NCBI GenBank assembly: GCA_044598425.1
Contig: CP172536.1
Span: forward strand, 496,001 to 560,000
From: JAEVLT01 sp044598425
Lineage (GTDB): Bacteria > Bacillota > Bacilli > Bacillales > Cytobacillaceae
Reading direction: 5' to 3'
DNA: 64,000 nucleotides
The position numbers and the translations under genes were made by a program. Of the stretch, positions 38,101 to 46,334 are shown piece after piece (position 1 is the stretch's first letter; every line of letters begins with the position of its first letter). The notes beneath the pieces were generated by a model. That model was not told the origin of the DNA. It saw only the letters and a list, made by a program, of their open reading frames with translations, and searched no databases.

Positions 38101-38380
38101 AAAAATTGACGATACTTACGAATTCCAGTTTAGTCTTTATAAAAACGACTTATTTTCATTTGAGAAAAATGGAAAATTAGAATACAGAATTTTTAGAGGG
38201 GATTCTATGCCTCGTCAAAATAAAATTGAAGTAGATTACGTGTATAAAAAGAAAAAGGAGCAAAAGGAAGGATTTCTAGCCCCATCAACAATAAGTAATG
38301 CTGTTAAGTATAATGTAGATGTTTTAGGAAATACTTATAAAGTAGAGAAAGAAAATTTCCAAAACTATTTACATTTGTAG
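35195..38380 (+). CDS. cas9: Cas9 endonuclease, compact type II-A
   Basis: This 1061-aa RNA-guided nuclease belongs to the SaCas9/St1Cas9 group. RuvC-I is ILGLDIGISSVGWGI with Asp8. The Arg-rich bridge helix is RRGFRGSRRLKRRRTHRLE. RuvC-II is VVETAREKN with Glu494. HNH is FEIDHILPVS with His577 and Asn600. RuvC-III is HHAIDALIV with Asp724. All catalytic residues are present, so it should cut both strands. ATG 35195 follows AGAGGAAG; the frame upstream to 35147 lacks a ribosome site. The tracrRNA promoter lies inside its last codons. The C-terminal PAM-reading domain is divergent, so the PAM cannot be read off. Confidence 0.97.
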   Translation: MKKILGLDIGISSVGWGIIDQDSGEIIDAGVRLFEEASRNANEERRGFRGSRRLKRRRTHRLERAKELLEHIELPLSGVGKINPYEARYQAIYGTVTKEELAAALYHLVKKRGTVLDSPDEEKSSGIELSTKEQLARNKKLLESKYICEIQLERLENKYEKIRNHENRFRTEDYLKEARAILAKQKKVYPEITDDFTQQYLNLIEKRRQYYEGPGSEKSPTPYGSYSLDKDGRLVYTSMIDKMRGKCTYFPEELRLAKMSFTADLFNLLSGDLNKLQINGEYLSFDDKKYLVENFILKGKNLTLPQILKYKGADENADVRGYRKDLKTDSPTFTEFKGYKELLKIVKEYQLPQCILEDIDLMDDIVEILTAEKSYQRREEQLRKRLENYEDTILSKIVNALKESTKFTGYHSLSKKAIYSIMDELWHTNKNQMELFTELGLENKRLENLTSQNRIAFDDDAILNTVAKRAHRETIKIVNEVRKKYGELSAIVVETAREKNSDEKRKLYADFQRAVGKHEKEMAKQLGVKELKELHLNSKQYLALKLCESQDYKCIYSGKSILVQDIVENPYLFEIDHILPVSISFDDSQANKVLCYQSENQLKGQRTPHQYFSSGKASRTFDQFKVEVLNLYKSRKISSKKKDYLLEMRDIQHNEELQKEFINRNLVDTQYAMRSFSMTLRNFFKTHEIDTKVFSIKGSFTSALRRRAKLNKDRDESYAHHAIDALIVAAIGRMPIFEFFKEFSMSDEGIIVNKETGEIIDESEFFNHQFITFLRNLMNYESNIKYSHKVDRKANRSMSNQTIYGTREKDGDTYYLGKSSNIYHLDKNGVAPLLKRINKSPENFLIAQHNPELFSLIQKIIKEYANVDNPFRAYFDENGYIMKDGKVPVKTLRYYDRKLGVHMKITDKYPNSRHDVVLLSIKGLRADIYKNDEGKYKYIGVPYYWFNQVGKQFILDMNKYNEEKAKDYKKIDDTYEFQFSLYKNDLFSFEKNGKLEYRIFRGDSMPRQNKIEVDYVYKKKKEQKEGFLAPSTISNAVKYNVDVLGNTYKVEKENFQNYLHL

Positions 38381-38396
38381 TAAAATGGGGTATATT
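38368..38396 (+). promoter_or_regulatory. tracrRNA promoter inside the cas9 3' end
   Basis: TTTACA (38368-38373), a 17-base spacer and TATATT (38391-38396) form a good sigma-A promoter. The predicted start point is near 38402. The -35 overlaps the final codons of cas9. Confidence 0.75.
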
Positions 38397-38401
38397 AAAA
38401 G

Positions 38402-38505
38402 AGCGATAGAGACGTCTATCGCCCTATACCGAAAACTGGGAGAACCTACCAAAACAAGGGTTTATCCCGAAATCAGCCCCATTCTTTTGAATGGGGCTTT
38501 CTCTG
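38402..38505 (+). ncRNA. tracrRNA
   Basis: Four parts follow in order. First, a 5' hairpin GCGATAGA-GACG-TCTATCGC (38402-38421). Second, the anti-repeat (38422-38454): CCTATACCGAAAA pairs with the repeat 3' half, GGGAG pairs with CUCUC (one wobble), AACC bulges, and TACCAAAAC pairs with the repeat start GTTTTGGTA. Third, the nexus AAGGGTTTATCCCGAAATCA, very like the St1Cas9 nexus. Fourth, a terminator AGCCCCATTC-TTTT-GAATGGGGCT (38475-38498) and a T-rich tail. The RNA is encoded on the cas strand, between cas9 and cas1. Confidence 0.92.
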
Positions 38506-38544
38506 TTTAGGTTAAAAAATAAAAAATGAAGGGAAGGAGAGTTT

Positions 38545-39444
38545 ATGAGTTGGAGAATTGTATATATAGAGGAAGTTGAAGAGATGAGATTATATCTAGA
38601 CAATTTAAAGGTCATAAAAGCCGATCAGGAAGTATTGATACCACTTTCCGATATACATACAATAGTTGTTGATAATTGTAAAACAAAAGTAACTGGCCGG
38701 CTAATGAATAAATTATCAGAATATCACATTGTCCTTATTTTTTGCGATGAAACCCATCATCCCAATGTTTTTTCACTAGGTTTATATAGCCACTATCGAG
38801 TATATGGCGTATTGGAGCAGCAAATGAATTGGGACGATGGCGTAAGAGGAGAAATGTGGAGGAAAATCATTAAAATTAAAATTGAAAATCAACGGTCAAT
38901 CCTTCAGTATCTGAATAAAAGTGAGGAAGTAATCAACAAGATGACAACGCTGTCATCTGGTGTTGTCTTTGATGATGAGACGAACCGCGAAGGTGTCGCA
39001 GCAAAAATTTATTTCAATGAATTATTTGGGGAGGATTTTAAAAGAACACGTGGAGCTGTGGATGCATATAACGCTGCACTTAATTATGGATACATTGTTC
39101 TGCGGGCATGCTTTGCAAGGACAATTGTTGCTTATGGGCTTCACCCAGCATATGGGATTGGACACAGGAACCAATTTAATGCTTTTAATTTAGTAGATGA
39201 TTGCATGGAAGTATTTAGGCCTGTAATAGATTTATGGGTTGCTATGGTAATTACTAGTAATGATTTTCTGAATAGGGAAAATAAACAACAGCTAATTCGT
39301 CGTTTAAGTGCAAAAATTAATATTGGTGGTCAAAGGCAAACTGTATTAAATGCCATTGATTTATTTATTCAATTCTTTATTAAGGCAATGAATAATAATG
39401 ATGTGGACATCTTGGTATATCCCATAGATGGCATCGCCTTATAA
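38545..39444 (+). CDS. cas1: Cas1 integrase
   Basis: This 299-aa spacer-integrating nuclease is type II-A-like. Catalytic candidates are Glu149 (DETNREGVAAKIYF), His207 (GIGHRNQFNAF) and the Asp218-Asp219 pair (LVDDCMEVFRP). GGAAGGAGAG precedes ATG 38545. The gene end overlaps cas2 by 17 bases. Transcription must pass the tracrRNA terminator or start from an unseen promoter at about 38505-38540. Confidence 0.95.
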   Translation: MSWRIVYIEEVEEMRLYLDNLKVIKADQEVLIPLSDIHTIVVDNCKTKVTGRLMNKLSEYHIVLIFCDETHHPNVFSLGLYSHYRVYGVLEQQMNWDDGVRGEMWRKIIKIKIENQRSILQYLNKSEEVINKMTTLSSGVVFDDETNREGVAAKIYFNELFGEDFKRTRGAVDAYNAALNYGYIVLRACFARTIVAYGLHPAYGIGHRNQFNAFNLVDDCMEVFRPVIDLWVAMVITSNDFLNRENKQQLIRRLSAKINIGGQRQTVLNAIDLFIQFFIKAMNNNDVDILVYPIDGIAL

Positions 39445-39757
39445 AGTAATGAGACTTTTGCTGTTTTTTGACCTACCAATGAATACCAAGGCTGAACGAC
39501 GTACATATTCTAAATTTAGAAAGTATTTAATAAACAATGGTTTTACAATGTTGCAGTTTTCTGTATATGCAAAAATTTTTCCAAATCGAACAAGCCTATT
39601 TCAATATATAGACGGTTTAAAAAGGAATCTTCCTGGGAAAGGATCTATTCGAATAATGGGAGTTACCGAAAAGCAATATGAAAAAATGCTTATTTTGGTG
39701 GGAGGAAAATCAATACAGGAAGAAATAATTACGGAGGATCCATTGATTATCTTATGA
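39428..39757 (+). CDS. cas2: Cas2
   Basis: This 109-aa structural partner of Cas1 has the ferredoxin-like start MRLLLFFDLPMNTKAERRTY with the conserved Asp of the Cas2 dimer. The start may be ATG 39428 (overlapping cas1) or ATG 39449. The stop overlaps the csn2 start as ATGA. Confidence 0.93.
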   Translation: MASPYKVMRLLLFFDLPMNTKAERRTYSKFRKYLINNGFTMLQFSVYAKIFPNRTSLFQYIDGLKRNLPGKGSIRIMGVTEKQYEKMLILVGGKSIQEEIITEDPLIIL

Positions 39758-40713
39758 TTATTTGGCAAATATTCGATGAAGGAAACCAATGGGAAATAGA
39801 GGTTGGCCCAATTACCATTTTAAGTGGATACGATGTTCAATGGTATAAATTAATCCGGAACATTGAGGATTACTTTTGTAATAAAAGCACTATTGTTGAT
39901 ATTTTTGAAGATGAAGAAAAATTGCATAAAAAAGATTGGGAATGTTTTTTTATTCCTTTTGATGCCCATCTACAATTGGATAAATTAACAGCCAAATCTC
40001 CTTTAAAACCAATTATTGATGAATTATCTGAAGAAATCTATCTTTCGCCCACATTTAATGAGTTAATTGATTTTTGGCATGACCTTAAAGATGAAATTGA
40101 ATTGTTAGGTAAGAGAGTTGGAAAATATAATTTGAAATTGGAATTATCTGATTTTGGAATAGATAATCTTAAATCTCATCTAACACTTAAAACCTTTAAT
40201 AATTCAATGTCTCCATTTGACTATAAGAAGTTATTATTGACTTTGTATGGAGAGAAAGTGATCGAGAAAAAAAGGCTAATTCTTATCGAACTCCCAGAAT
40301 TATACGCAGAGGACAATGAGTTTAGAGAGCTATTACAAATTATTCAACAATTCTCCGAGAAAGGCGTTTGGTTTATTATTATATCGCAAAAAAGAATTGA
40401 TGGTAATAATAATTATATTTTCAAAGGAAAAGTAATAAATAATGCAGCAATTGAAAGCATTAAGAGAATCGTATTAAATGAAGTGCCGTTTGTATGTAAT
40501 GAGTGTCAATTTAATAAGGCAAAGAATTTTTTAATGAATAATGTGGATAACTTGTACAAAGTTAATAATAAAATTTCGTTATCCACAGGATTTAAAGAAG
40601 ATGAGATCGTCGTTTTTTTTGTATTAGCGAAACATCTTAAATTAGAAGTAAGTATTGATGTATCTGGGATTTCCCCAAATTTGAAGGAGTTTATAAAAAC
40701 ATATTCAGGATAA
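39754..40713 (+). CDS. csn2: Csn2, long form
   Basis: This 319-aa protein follows cas2 with a 4-base overlap, the position of csn2 in type II-A loci. Csn2 forms a tetrameric ring on double-stranded DNA ends and is needed for spacer uptake. The length matches the long Csn2 group (about 320-350 aa, as with St1-type Cas9) rather than the short ~220-aa form. The beta-rich start MIIWQIFDEGNQWEIEVGPI and later LILIELPELY and GVWFIIISQK fit the degraded ATPase-like core. The call relies mainly on position and length. Confidence 0.85.
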   Translation: MIIWQIFDEGNQWEIEVGPITILSGYDVQWYKLIRNIEDYFCNKSTIVDIFEDEEKLHKKDWECFFIPFDAHLQLDKLTAKSPLKPIIDELSEEIYLSPTFNELIDFWHDLKDEIELLGKRVGKYNLKLELSDFGIDNLKSHLTLKTFNNSMSPFDYKKLLLTLYGEKVIEKKRLILIELPELYAEDNEFRELLQIIQQFSEKGVWFIIISQKRIDGNNNYIFKGKVINNAAIESIKRIVLNEVPFVCNECQFNKAKNFLMNNVDNLYKVNNKISLSTGFKEDEIVVFFVLAKHLKLEVSIDVSGISPNLKEFIKTYSG

Positions 40714-40744
40714 GAATAAGACTGTGGTATAATCTGAATATGAG
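40714..40744 (+). promoter_or_regulatory. CRISPR leader with array promoter
   Basis: Only 31 bases separate csn2 from the first repeat. TATAAT (40728-40733) preceded by TG makes an extended -10. No good -35 is seen; the nearest position lies inside csn2. Transcription would start about at the first repeat, and the recognition part of the leader must overlap the csn2 end. Confidence 0.6.
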
Positions 40745-43095
40745 GTTTTGGTACTCTCGCTTTTTTCGGTATAGGAAATCTGCATGATGGATTCATAAAG
40801 TAAACATCTTGTTTTGGTACTCTCGCTTTTTTCGGTATAGGAAATCATATAAATCCAAAATCAAATATGAGGATACGTTTTGGTACTCTCGCTTTTTTCG
40901 GTATAGGAAATCAAAAAAGTACGTCAAAAGTTTGCAACGTTAGTTTTGGTACTCTCGCTTTTTTCGGTATAGGAAATCGCTAATTGTGCAGTAATGATTT
41001 GTGGAATAGTTTTGGTACTCTCGCTTTTTTCGGTATAGGAAATCTTTTATTTGCTTTAGATTATGTTGATACAGGTTTTGGTACTCTCGCTTTTTTCGGT
41101 ATAGGAAATCATGGAAGAAGGAACTTGCTATTACGACACTGTTTTGGTACTCTCGCTTTTTTCGGTATAGGAAATCTACTGGAGCAAATAAAAAACGTGA
41201 TGACGCGTTTTGGTACTCTCGCTTTTTTCGGTATAGGAAATCTTTTGACCTCACTCAACTCATCTAAATGCTGTTTTGGTACTCTCGCTTTTTTCGGTAT
41301 AGGAAATCTATCGCACAAGCATCCTAAGCAGCTTATTGTTTTGGTACTCTCGCTTTTTTCGGTATAGGAAATCGTGCTTCTGTTTTCCCCCGAATAATCG
41401 CTAGTTTTGGTACTCTCGCTTTTTTCGGTATAGGAAATCTGCTTCATCTATTTTATCTCAATTGCCTACGTTTTGGTACTCTCGCTTTTTTCGGTATAGG
41501 AAATCAAAACACCATCACGATAAACCTTAGACCCAGTTTTGGTACTCTCGCTTTTTTCGGTATAGGAAATCAATCAGGTTCCATAACCGATTCGCCAGTA
41601 GTTTTGGTACTCTCGCTTTTTTCGGTATAGGAAATCTAATATTCGTAATTCATCTTCTATCCCTGTGTTTTGGTACTCTCGCTTTTTTCGGTATAGGAAA
41701 TCCTTTCGTTTGACTTACGTTAATAACTGCGGTTTTGGTACTCTCGCTTTTTTCGGTATAGGAAATCATTTCCTTTAAGTATGATTTATATAGCATTGTT
41801 TTGGTACTCTCGCTTTTTTCGGTATAGGAAATCTACTGACAAATTTGAGTGTCATGTCTATGTGTTTTGGTACTCTCGCTTTTTTCGGTATAGGAAATCT
41901 GGGGTATTGATTGCCATTTATTTGTTTTTGTTTTGGTACTCTCGCTTTTTTCGGTATAGGAAATCTCAGTAAAACTGCTAACTGTCCTAGTGACTGTTTT
42001 GGTACTCTCGCTTTTTTCGGTATAGGAAATCGTAGTTTTGAAGGGCAATCTGTATCACTGCGTTTTGGTACTCTCGCTTTTTTCGGTATAGGAAATCTAG
42101 CTATCTCTCTCCCTTCGCCGGTTCTTGGTTTTGGTACTCTCGCTTTTTTCGGTATAGGAAATCTGGCTGCCCTTAACGGTATCGCCGACCCAAGTTTTGG
42201 TACTCTCGCTTTTTTCGGTATAGGAAATCATATTTTATTTTAACCTTATTTAAAGTATCGTTTTGGTACTCTCGCTTTTTTCGGTATAGGAAATCACGCA
42301 AGTAAATTACTAAACGTTGTCAAAACGTTTTGGTACTCTCGCTTTTTTCGGTATAGGAAATCTATGTTTTACACGGATTCACACCAATTAACGTTTTGGT
42401 ACTCTCGCTTTTTTCGGTATAGGAAATCCGATGTCTCCATCTTTATCTTTGTACCAGCGTTTTGGTACTCTCGCTTTTTTCGGTATAGGAAATCTACTTT
42501 AAACGAGGATGGATCCATTACTTTGTTTTGGTACTCTCGCTGTTTTCGGTATAGGAAATCAAAGAATACGAAGGAAATGGAACGCAATACGTTTTGGTAC
42601 TCTCGCTTTTTTCGGTATAGGAAATCCCACTCCCGCAAGATCAAAAGGCACTTATAGTTTTGGTACTCTCGCTTTTTTCGGTATAGGAAATCACGCAAAC
42701 AAACGCACTACGGCGCCAACAGGTTTTGGTACTCTCGCTGTTTTCGGTATAGGAAATCTCTTTCCAGTCCTCAAAGTAATAGACTGTGTTTTGGTACTCT
42801 CGCTGTTTTCGGTATAGGAAATCATTTAGAGAACTTAACTAAAGACCTTTTTAGTTTTGGTACTCTCGCTGTTTTCGGTATAGGAAATCTGACAAACGGC
42901 GCCGATCTAAGTACCAGCGTTTTGGTACTCTCGCTGTTTTCGGTATAGGAAATCCTTGCTTCTGGGATAGTGGCTTGTCTTGTCGTTTTGGTACTCTCGC
43001 TGTTTTAGGTATAGGAAACCTAGACATATATAATCATCTTTATATCCCACAACGTTCAGATTTTGGTACTCTTGTCGTTTTTGGTATAGGTTAAC
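40745..43095 (+). CRISPR. CRISPR array, 35 conserved repeats plus one degenerate
   Basis: The repeats are 36 bases: start GTTTTGGTACTCTCGC, centre TTTTTTCGG, end TATAGGAAATC. They begin at 40745 and recur every 65-67 bases to 42985; a degenerate copy lies at 43060-43095. There are 35 spacers, mostly 30 bases (29-31), the last 39. I see no duplicate spacer and no match to the window. Repeat 18th base is T in repeats 1-27, 29 and 30 but G in 28 and 31-35. The array is oriented with its leader at the csn2 side, and the tracrRNA anti-repeat pairs with + strand transcripts. Confidence 0.99.
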
Positions 43096-43186
43096 CCAAG
43101 CTTTAATATAAACTAATATAAATAAAAGGTTCCTGGAAAATACAGCAGCTAGGAAAATCCTAATACGCGGGTGTGTGGATTGAAAT

Positions 43187-43222
43187 ATTTTGGTACTTTT
43201 TCAGTTTTCGGGAAGATAACAT
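43187..43222 (+). repeat. Detached degenerate CRISPR repeat
   Basis: ATTTTGGTACTTTTTCAGTT followed by TTCGGGAAGATAAC resembles the repeat start and centre. It lies 91 bases beyond the last recognisable repeat. The bases between are AT-rich with no spacer-like unit boundary. Confidence 0.55.
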
Positions 43223-43335
43223 TATTTTTGAGGATATTATGTAAAAGAGCCATAGAAAATAGGGAAAATCATACGAGTTATAACTTTTGCATTCAATTAA
43301 ATAATTTTATTTTGCAGGGATGAAAAAATATACAA

Positions 43336-43383
43336 TTTAATGAGCTCCCCTGTAAATCAATCCTTACAGGGGGGCTCATTAAA
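43336..43383. terminator. Terminator of the peptide-transporter gene
   Basis: A long stem (TTTAATGAGC, CCCCTGTAA paired with TTACAGGGG, GCTCATTAAA) has A/T runs on both sides. Confidence 0.9.
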
Positions 43384-43396
43384 TTTTAAAAGAGTA

Positions 43397-44893
43397 CTAT
43401 TTTATCCCCTCCATATACCCTTGAAGTTTTGATGAGATAGCATATAGGATAATCCCTAAAATAATGGATGCTGCACCGATAACGCCGAAGTAGGTCATTT
43501 CGGTTGCGGGTGTGTAGAATTTAACAAGCTGGGCATTGAGTGCTTGGGCCGCAGCGTTGGATAAGAACCATAAACTCATCGTTTGCGCTGAGAATGCTGC
43601 TGGAGCAAGTTTGGTTGTAGCTGAAAGGCCAACAGGCGACAAGCACAGTTCACCTATGACCACTACGAGATAACTTAGCACAAGCCATAAAGGATTGACA
43701 AGGGCATCACTGCCGCCGATATAGGCTGGCAGGAGGATGACCAGGAACGATAATCCGGCAAACAACAGACCAAACGAGAATTTTTGCGGGATTGTTGGGT
43801 TGCGGTCACCTAATTTTACCCAAAGAGAACCAACAATTGGTGCAAAAATAATAATGAATAATGGGTTTAACGATTGGAACCAAGCCGGAGAGATATGAAT
43901 TCCAGCAAAATCCAATTGGGTCCGCTTATCCGCAAAGTTTGCAAGAATCGTAGAGCCCTGTTCCTCGATTGCCCAGAACATAACAGATGCAATAAATAGC
44001 GGAATATAGGCAATGATTCGCGGACGCTCTTCGCTTGTTGTTTTTTGACTGCGATACATCACGACGAAATAAATAATAGGGATGACAAACCCTAAGATTC
44101 CGACAAGGCTAATAAAAGAATCGACTGTTAACATTCCAGCAGGTATCGCAATGGCAACTAAAATAGCAAGAATAACAATAGCTATTCCAAATTGGGTAAA
44201 TACTTTTTTCTTTTCAGATGGTGATAGCGGATTTGCTACAGTTGTACCGGCAAGACCGAGGTTTTGTTTCTTTGTTAAAACAAATACCAAGAGTCCGAGA
44301 AACATTCCAATGGCAGCAATCCCGAATCCTAAGTGGAAATTATATTTCATTCCGATTGTTCCAACAATTAACGGCGAAATAAAGGCTCCGAGGTTAATTC
44401 CCATGTAAAAAATGCTAAATCCCGCATCACGGCGGACGTCTTTCACGCTGTACATTTCACCGACAACAGTAGACACGTTTGGTTTAAGTAAACCCGTACC
44501 AAGAACAATTAATACCATTGAAACGAAAAACATGGTCAAGTTTCCCGGGATCGCTAATGCAATATGACCAAACATGATCAATATGCCGCCGTAAAACACA
44601 GCTTTAGACGTACCGAAAATCCTGTCAGCTAGCCAGCCGCCAATAACTCCAGACATATACACCAATGAACCATATATAGACATAATGGCGAGAGCAGTCT
44701 GCTGGTCAAGCCCTAATCCGCCTTTTGAAACATTGTAATACATGTAAAAAACCAGGATTGCTCTCATTCCATAATAAGAAAAGCGTTCCCAGAATTCTGT
44801 GAAGAAAAGTGTAAACAATCCTTTAGGATGTCCAAAAAATCCTGTTTGTGGGACGGTTTCCACAATTTTCTGTTTATTTAGGTCTGACATCAT
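43397..44893 (-). CDS. Di/tripeptide transporter, POT family
   Basis: This 498-aa proton-coupled oligopeptide transporter has the family motif FFTEFWERFSYYGMRAIL (residues ~30-47) and FSIFYMGINLGAFISPLIVG, with about 14 membrane helices. AGGGAGG precedes the ATG. It resembles DtpT/YclF. It is monocistronic with a strong terminator. Confidence 0.95.
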   Translation of the reverse strand: MMSDLNKQKIVETVPQTGFFGHPKGLFTLFFTEFWERFSYYGMRAILVFYMYYNVSKGGLGLDQQTALAIMSIYGSLVYMSGVIGGWLADRIFGTSKAVFYGGILIMFGHIALAIPGNLTMFFVSMVLIVLGTGLLKPNVSTVVGEMYSVKDVRRDAGFSIFYMGINLGAFISPLIVGTIGMKYNFHLGFGIAAIGMFLGLLVFVLTKKQNLGLAGTTVANPLSPSEKKKVFTQFGIAIVILAILVAIAIPAGMLTVDSFISLVGILGFVIPIIYFVVMYRSQKTTSEERPRIIAYIPLFIASVMFWAIEEQGSTILANFADKRTQLDFAGIHISPAWFQSLNPLFIIIFAPIVGSLWVKLGDRNPTIPQKFSFGLLFAGLSFLVILLPAYIGGSDALVNPLWLVLSYLVVVIGELCLSPVGLSATTKLAPAAFSAQTMSLWFLSNAAAQALNAQLVKFYTPATEMTYFGVIGAASIILGIILYAISSKLQGYMEGIK

Positions 44894-45024
44894 ACAACCT
44901 CCCTTTTTTTCTATTTCATAATATACTTTTAAAAACGGCAGATTGTCAATTATTCTATTTTGTCAGCAAAAAATGCCCCATATGAAAATCTACTCACGGT
45001 TTTGAGACATACTTTTAATCCTTT

Positions 45025-45041
45025 TGTAACATTGCTGGTAC
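45025..45041 (+). promoter_or_regulatory. Weak WalR-like box
   Basis: TGTAAC-N5-TGGTAC matches the WalR consensus TGTWAH-N5-TGTWAH with a mismatch in the second half. TATAAC (45052-45057) may be the -10. B. subtilis yocH, a 3D-domain gene, is under WalR control. Confidence 0.35.
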
Positions 45042-45079
45042 ATGCTTCTGGTATAACTGGGGTATAGGAGGATAATTGT

Positions 45080-46180
45080 ATGCAAAATTTTAAGCGTATG
45101 GTTCTTACCGTGTTTACCGGTGCATTGTGTGTTACAGGCTCCGTTTCGGCGTTTGCACAGTCATCTGTACAAGATTTACAAAATATCCAGCAAGACCTTA
45201 ATCAAAAGGCGCAAGAAAAACAAGCTGTTAGCAATGAGATCAGCAGCATTCAGCAAGAAATGAACTCACTGAGTACATATATTTCACAAAACCAAGCGGC
45301 AATGGCCGACACGCAAAAAAGGATTGCCGCTGCCAATCAACTGATTGAAGAGAAAAAAGCAGAGATTGTTAATCTCGAAGATACGATTCTTACCCGCAAG
45401 GATGTAATGAAGAAAAGGCTTGTGGCTCTCCAGCATGATAATAACCTTACCCTGGCAATTAAAGTATTTTTGGATTCGAAAAGTTTGAATGATTTCATTC
45501 AACGTGCCAGTGCGGTATCGGCTCTTTTTAATGCCGATAAAAATATTTTGGATGCCCAGCAAGCAGACCTTAAAAAAATTGAAAGTGACAAAAAAGAGAT
45601 TGACCGCCAGCAGCAAACTTTGGTTGTCGAGCAAAAAACTTTAGCTCGACAACAAGCGGATTTAAATCAGAATTTGCAAAAGCGGCAGGATGCTTTGACT
45701 GCAATGCAAGCAAAATACAGTCAAATTGATCAGCAAATGGCTCTAGCTGAGCAGCAAAAAGCAAACATTCAAGCTGAGATAAAGGCCGCTCAAGTGAGAA
45801 TTCGCCAAGAACAAGAAGCCGCAAAACAGAGGGCGGCACAAGCGGCGGCAGCAGCGCCAGTTCAAGTGAGTTCACCAGCACAGCAATCAGGAAAAGGCGA
45901 AGAGCTTTATGTCACTGCAACGGCCTACAGTCCAGAGGAATCAGGAGCGATAACAGCAATGGGCTACAATATTAAAGCCAACCCCAATATGAAATTAATT
46001 GCTGTGGATCCATCTGTTATTCCGCTGGGTAAAAGAGTATGGGTCGAAGGGTACGGTGTTGCGGTTGCTGGGGATACCGGCGGCGCAATCGTAGGCCACA
46101 AAATTGATGTATTGATGCCAACGAGGGCAGCTTCGCTGTCGTGGGGAAGAAAAACGGTGAAAATTGTTCTATTGGACTAA
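45080..46180 (+). CDS. Secreted coiled-coil protein with 3D domain
   Basis: This 366-aa secreted protein has a signal peptide (VLTVFTGALCVTGSVSAFA, cut after AFA) and a long Gln-rich PcsB-like coiled coil (~30-255). A short Ala linker follows. The C-terminal 3D domain has VTATAYSPEESG and the Asp triad in AVDPSVIPLG, AGDTGG and HKIDVLM. 3D domains are lytic-transglycosylase-like cell-wall enzymes (YocH, stationary-phase survival proteins). GGAGGATAA precedes the ATG. Confidence 0.9.
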   Translation: MQNFKRMVLTVFTGALCVTGSVSAFAQSSVQDLQNIQQDLNQKAQEKQAVSNEISSIQQEMNSLSTYISQNQAAMADTQKRIAAANQLIEEKKAEIVNLEDTILTRKDVMKKRLVALQHDNNLTLAIKVFLDSKSLNDFIQRASAVSALFNADKNILDAQQADLKKIESDKKEIDRQQQTLVVEQKTLARQQADLNQNLQKRQDALTAMQAKYSQIDQQMALAEQQKANIQAEIKAAQVRIRQEQEAAKQRAAQAAAAAPVQVSSPAQQSGKGEELYVTATAYSPEESGAITAMGYNIKANPNMKLIAVDPSVIPLGKRVWVEGYGVAVAGDTGGAIVGHKIDVLMPTRAASLSWGRKTVKIVLLD

Positions 46181-46202
46181 ATAAATAAAATAATCTTTTA
46201 AA

Positions 46203-46249
46203 CAACAAGGATGAGGCCTCTTATTGGCAGATCTCTTGTTTTTTTTTTT
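46203..46249 (+). terminator. Terminator of the 3D-domain gene
   Basis: CAACAAGGATGAG pairs imperfectly with ATCTCTTGTT and is followed by ten or more T residues. Confidence 0.65.
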
Positions 46250-46334
46250 GCGCTTTATTTTTTGTCAAAAAATGATCTTGAATGTGTGACTTCAAAAAAA
46301 GTTCATTATAATGGAAGAAAAGGAGGGGGGACCG

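Noticed and set aside
38402..38421. Hairpin GCGATAGA/TCTATCGC read as a cas9 terminator
   Set aside because: No T-run follows; it runs directly into the anti-repeat and fits better as the tracrRNA 5' end.
40940..42817. Several open frames of about 60-130 codons on both strands with repeated FGTLAFFGIGN or RKKREYQN blocks
   Set aside because: They are translations of the CRISPR repeats, whose ~66-base period keeps frames open; they have no starts with ribosome sites and no protein character.
42451..42918. Spacers 26 and 33 both end in GTACCAGC
   Set aside because: An eight-base match between 35 spacers is weak and may be chance; the rest of the two spacers differs.
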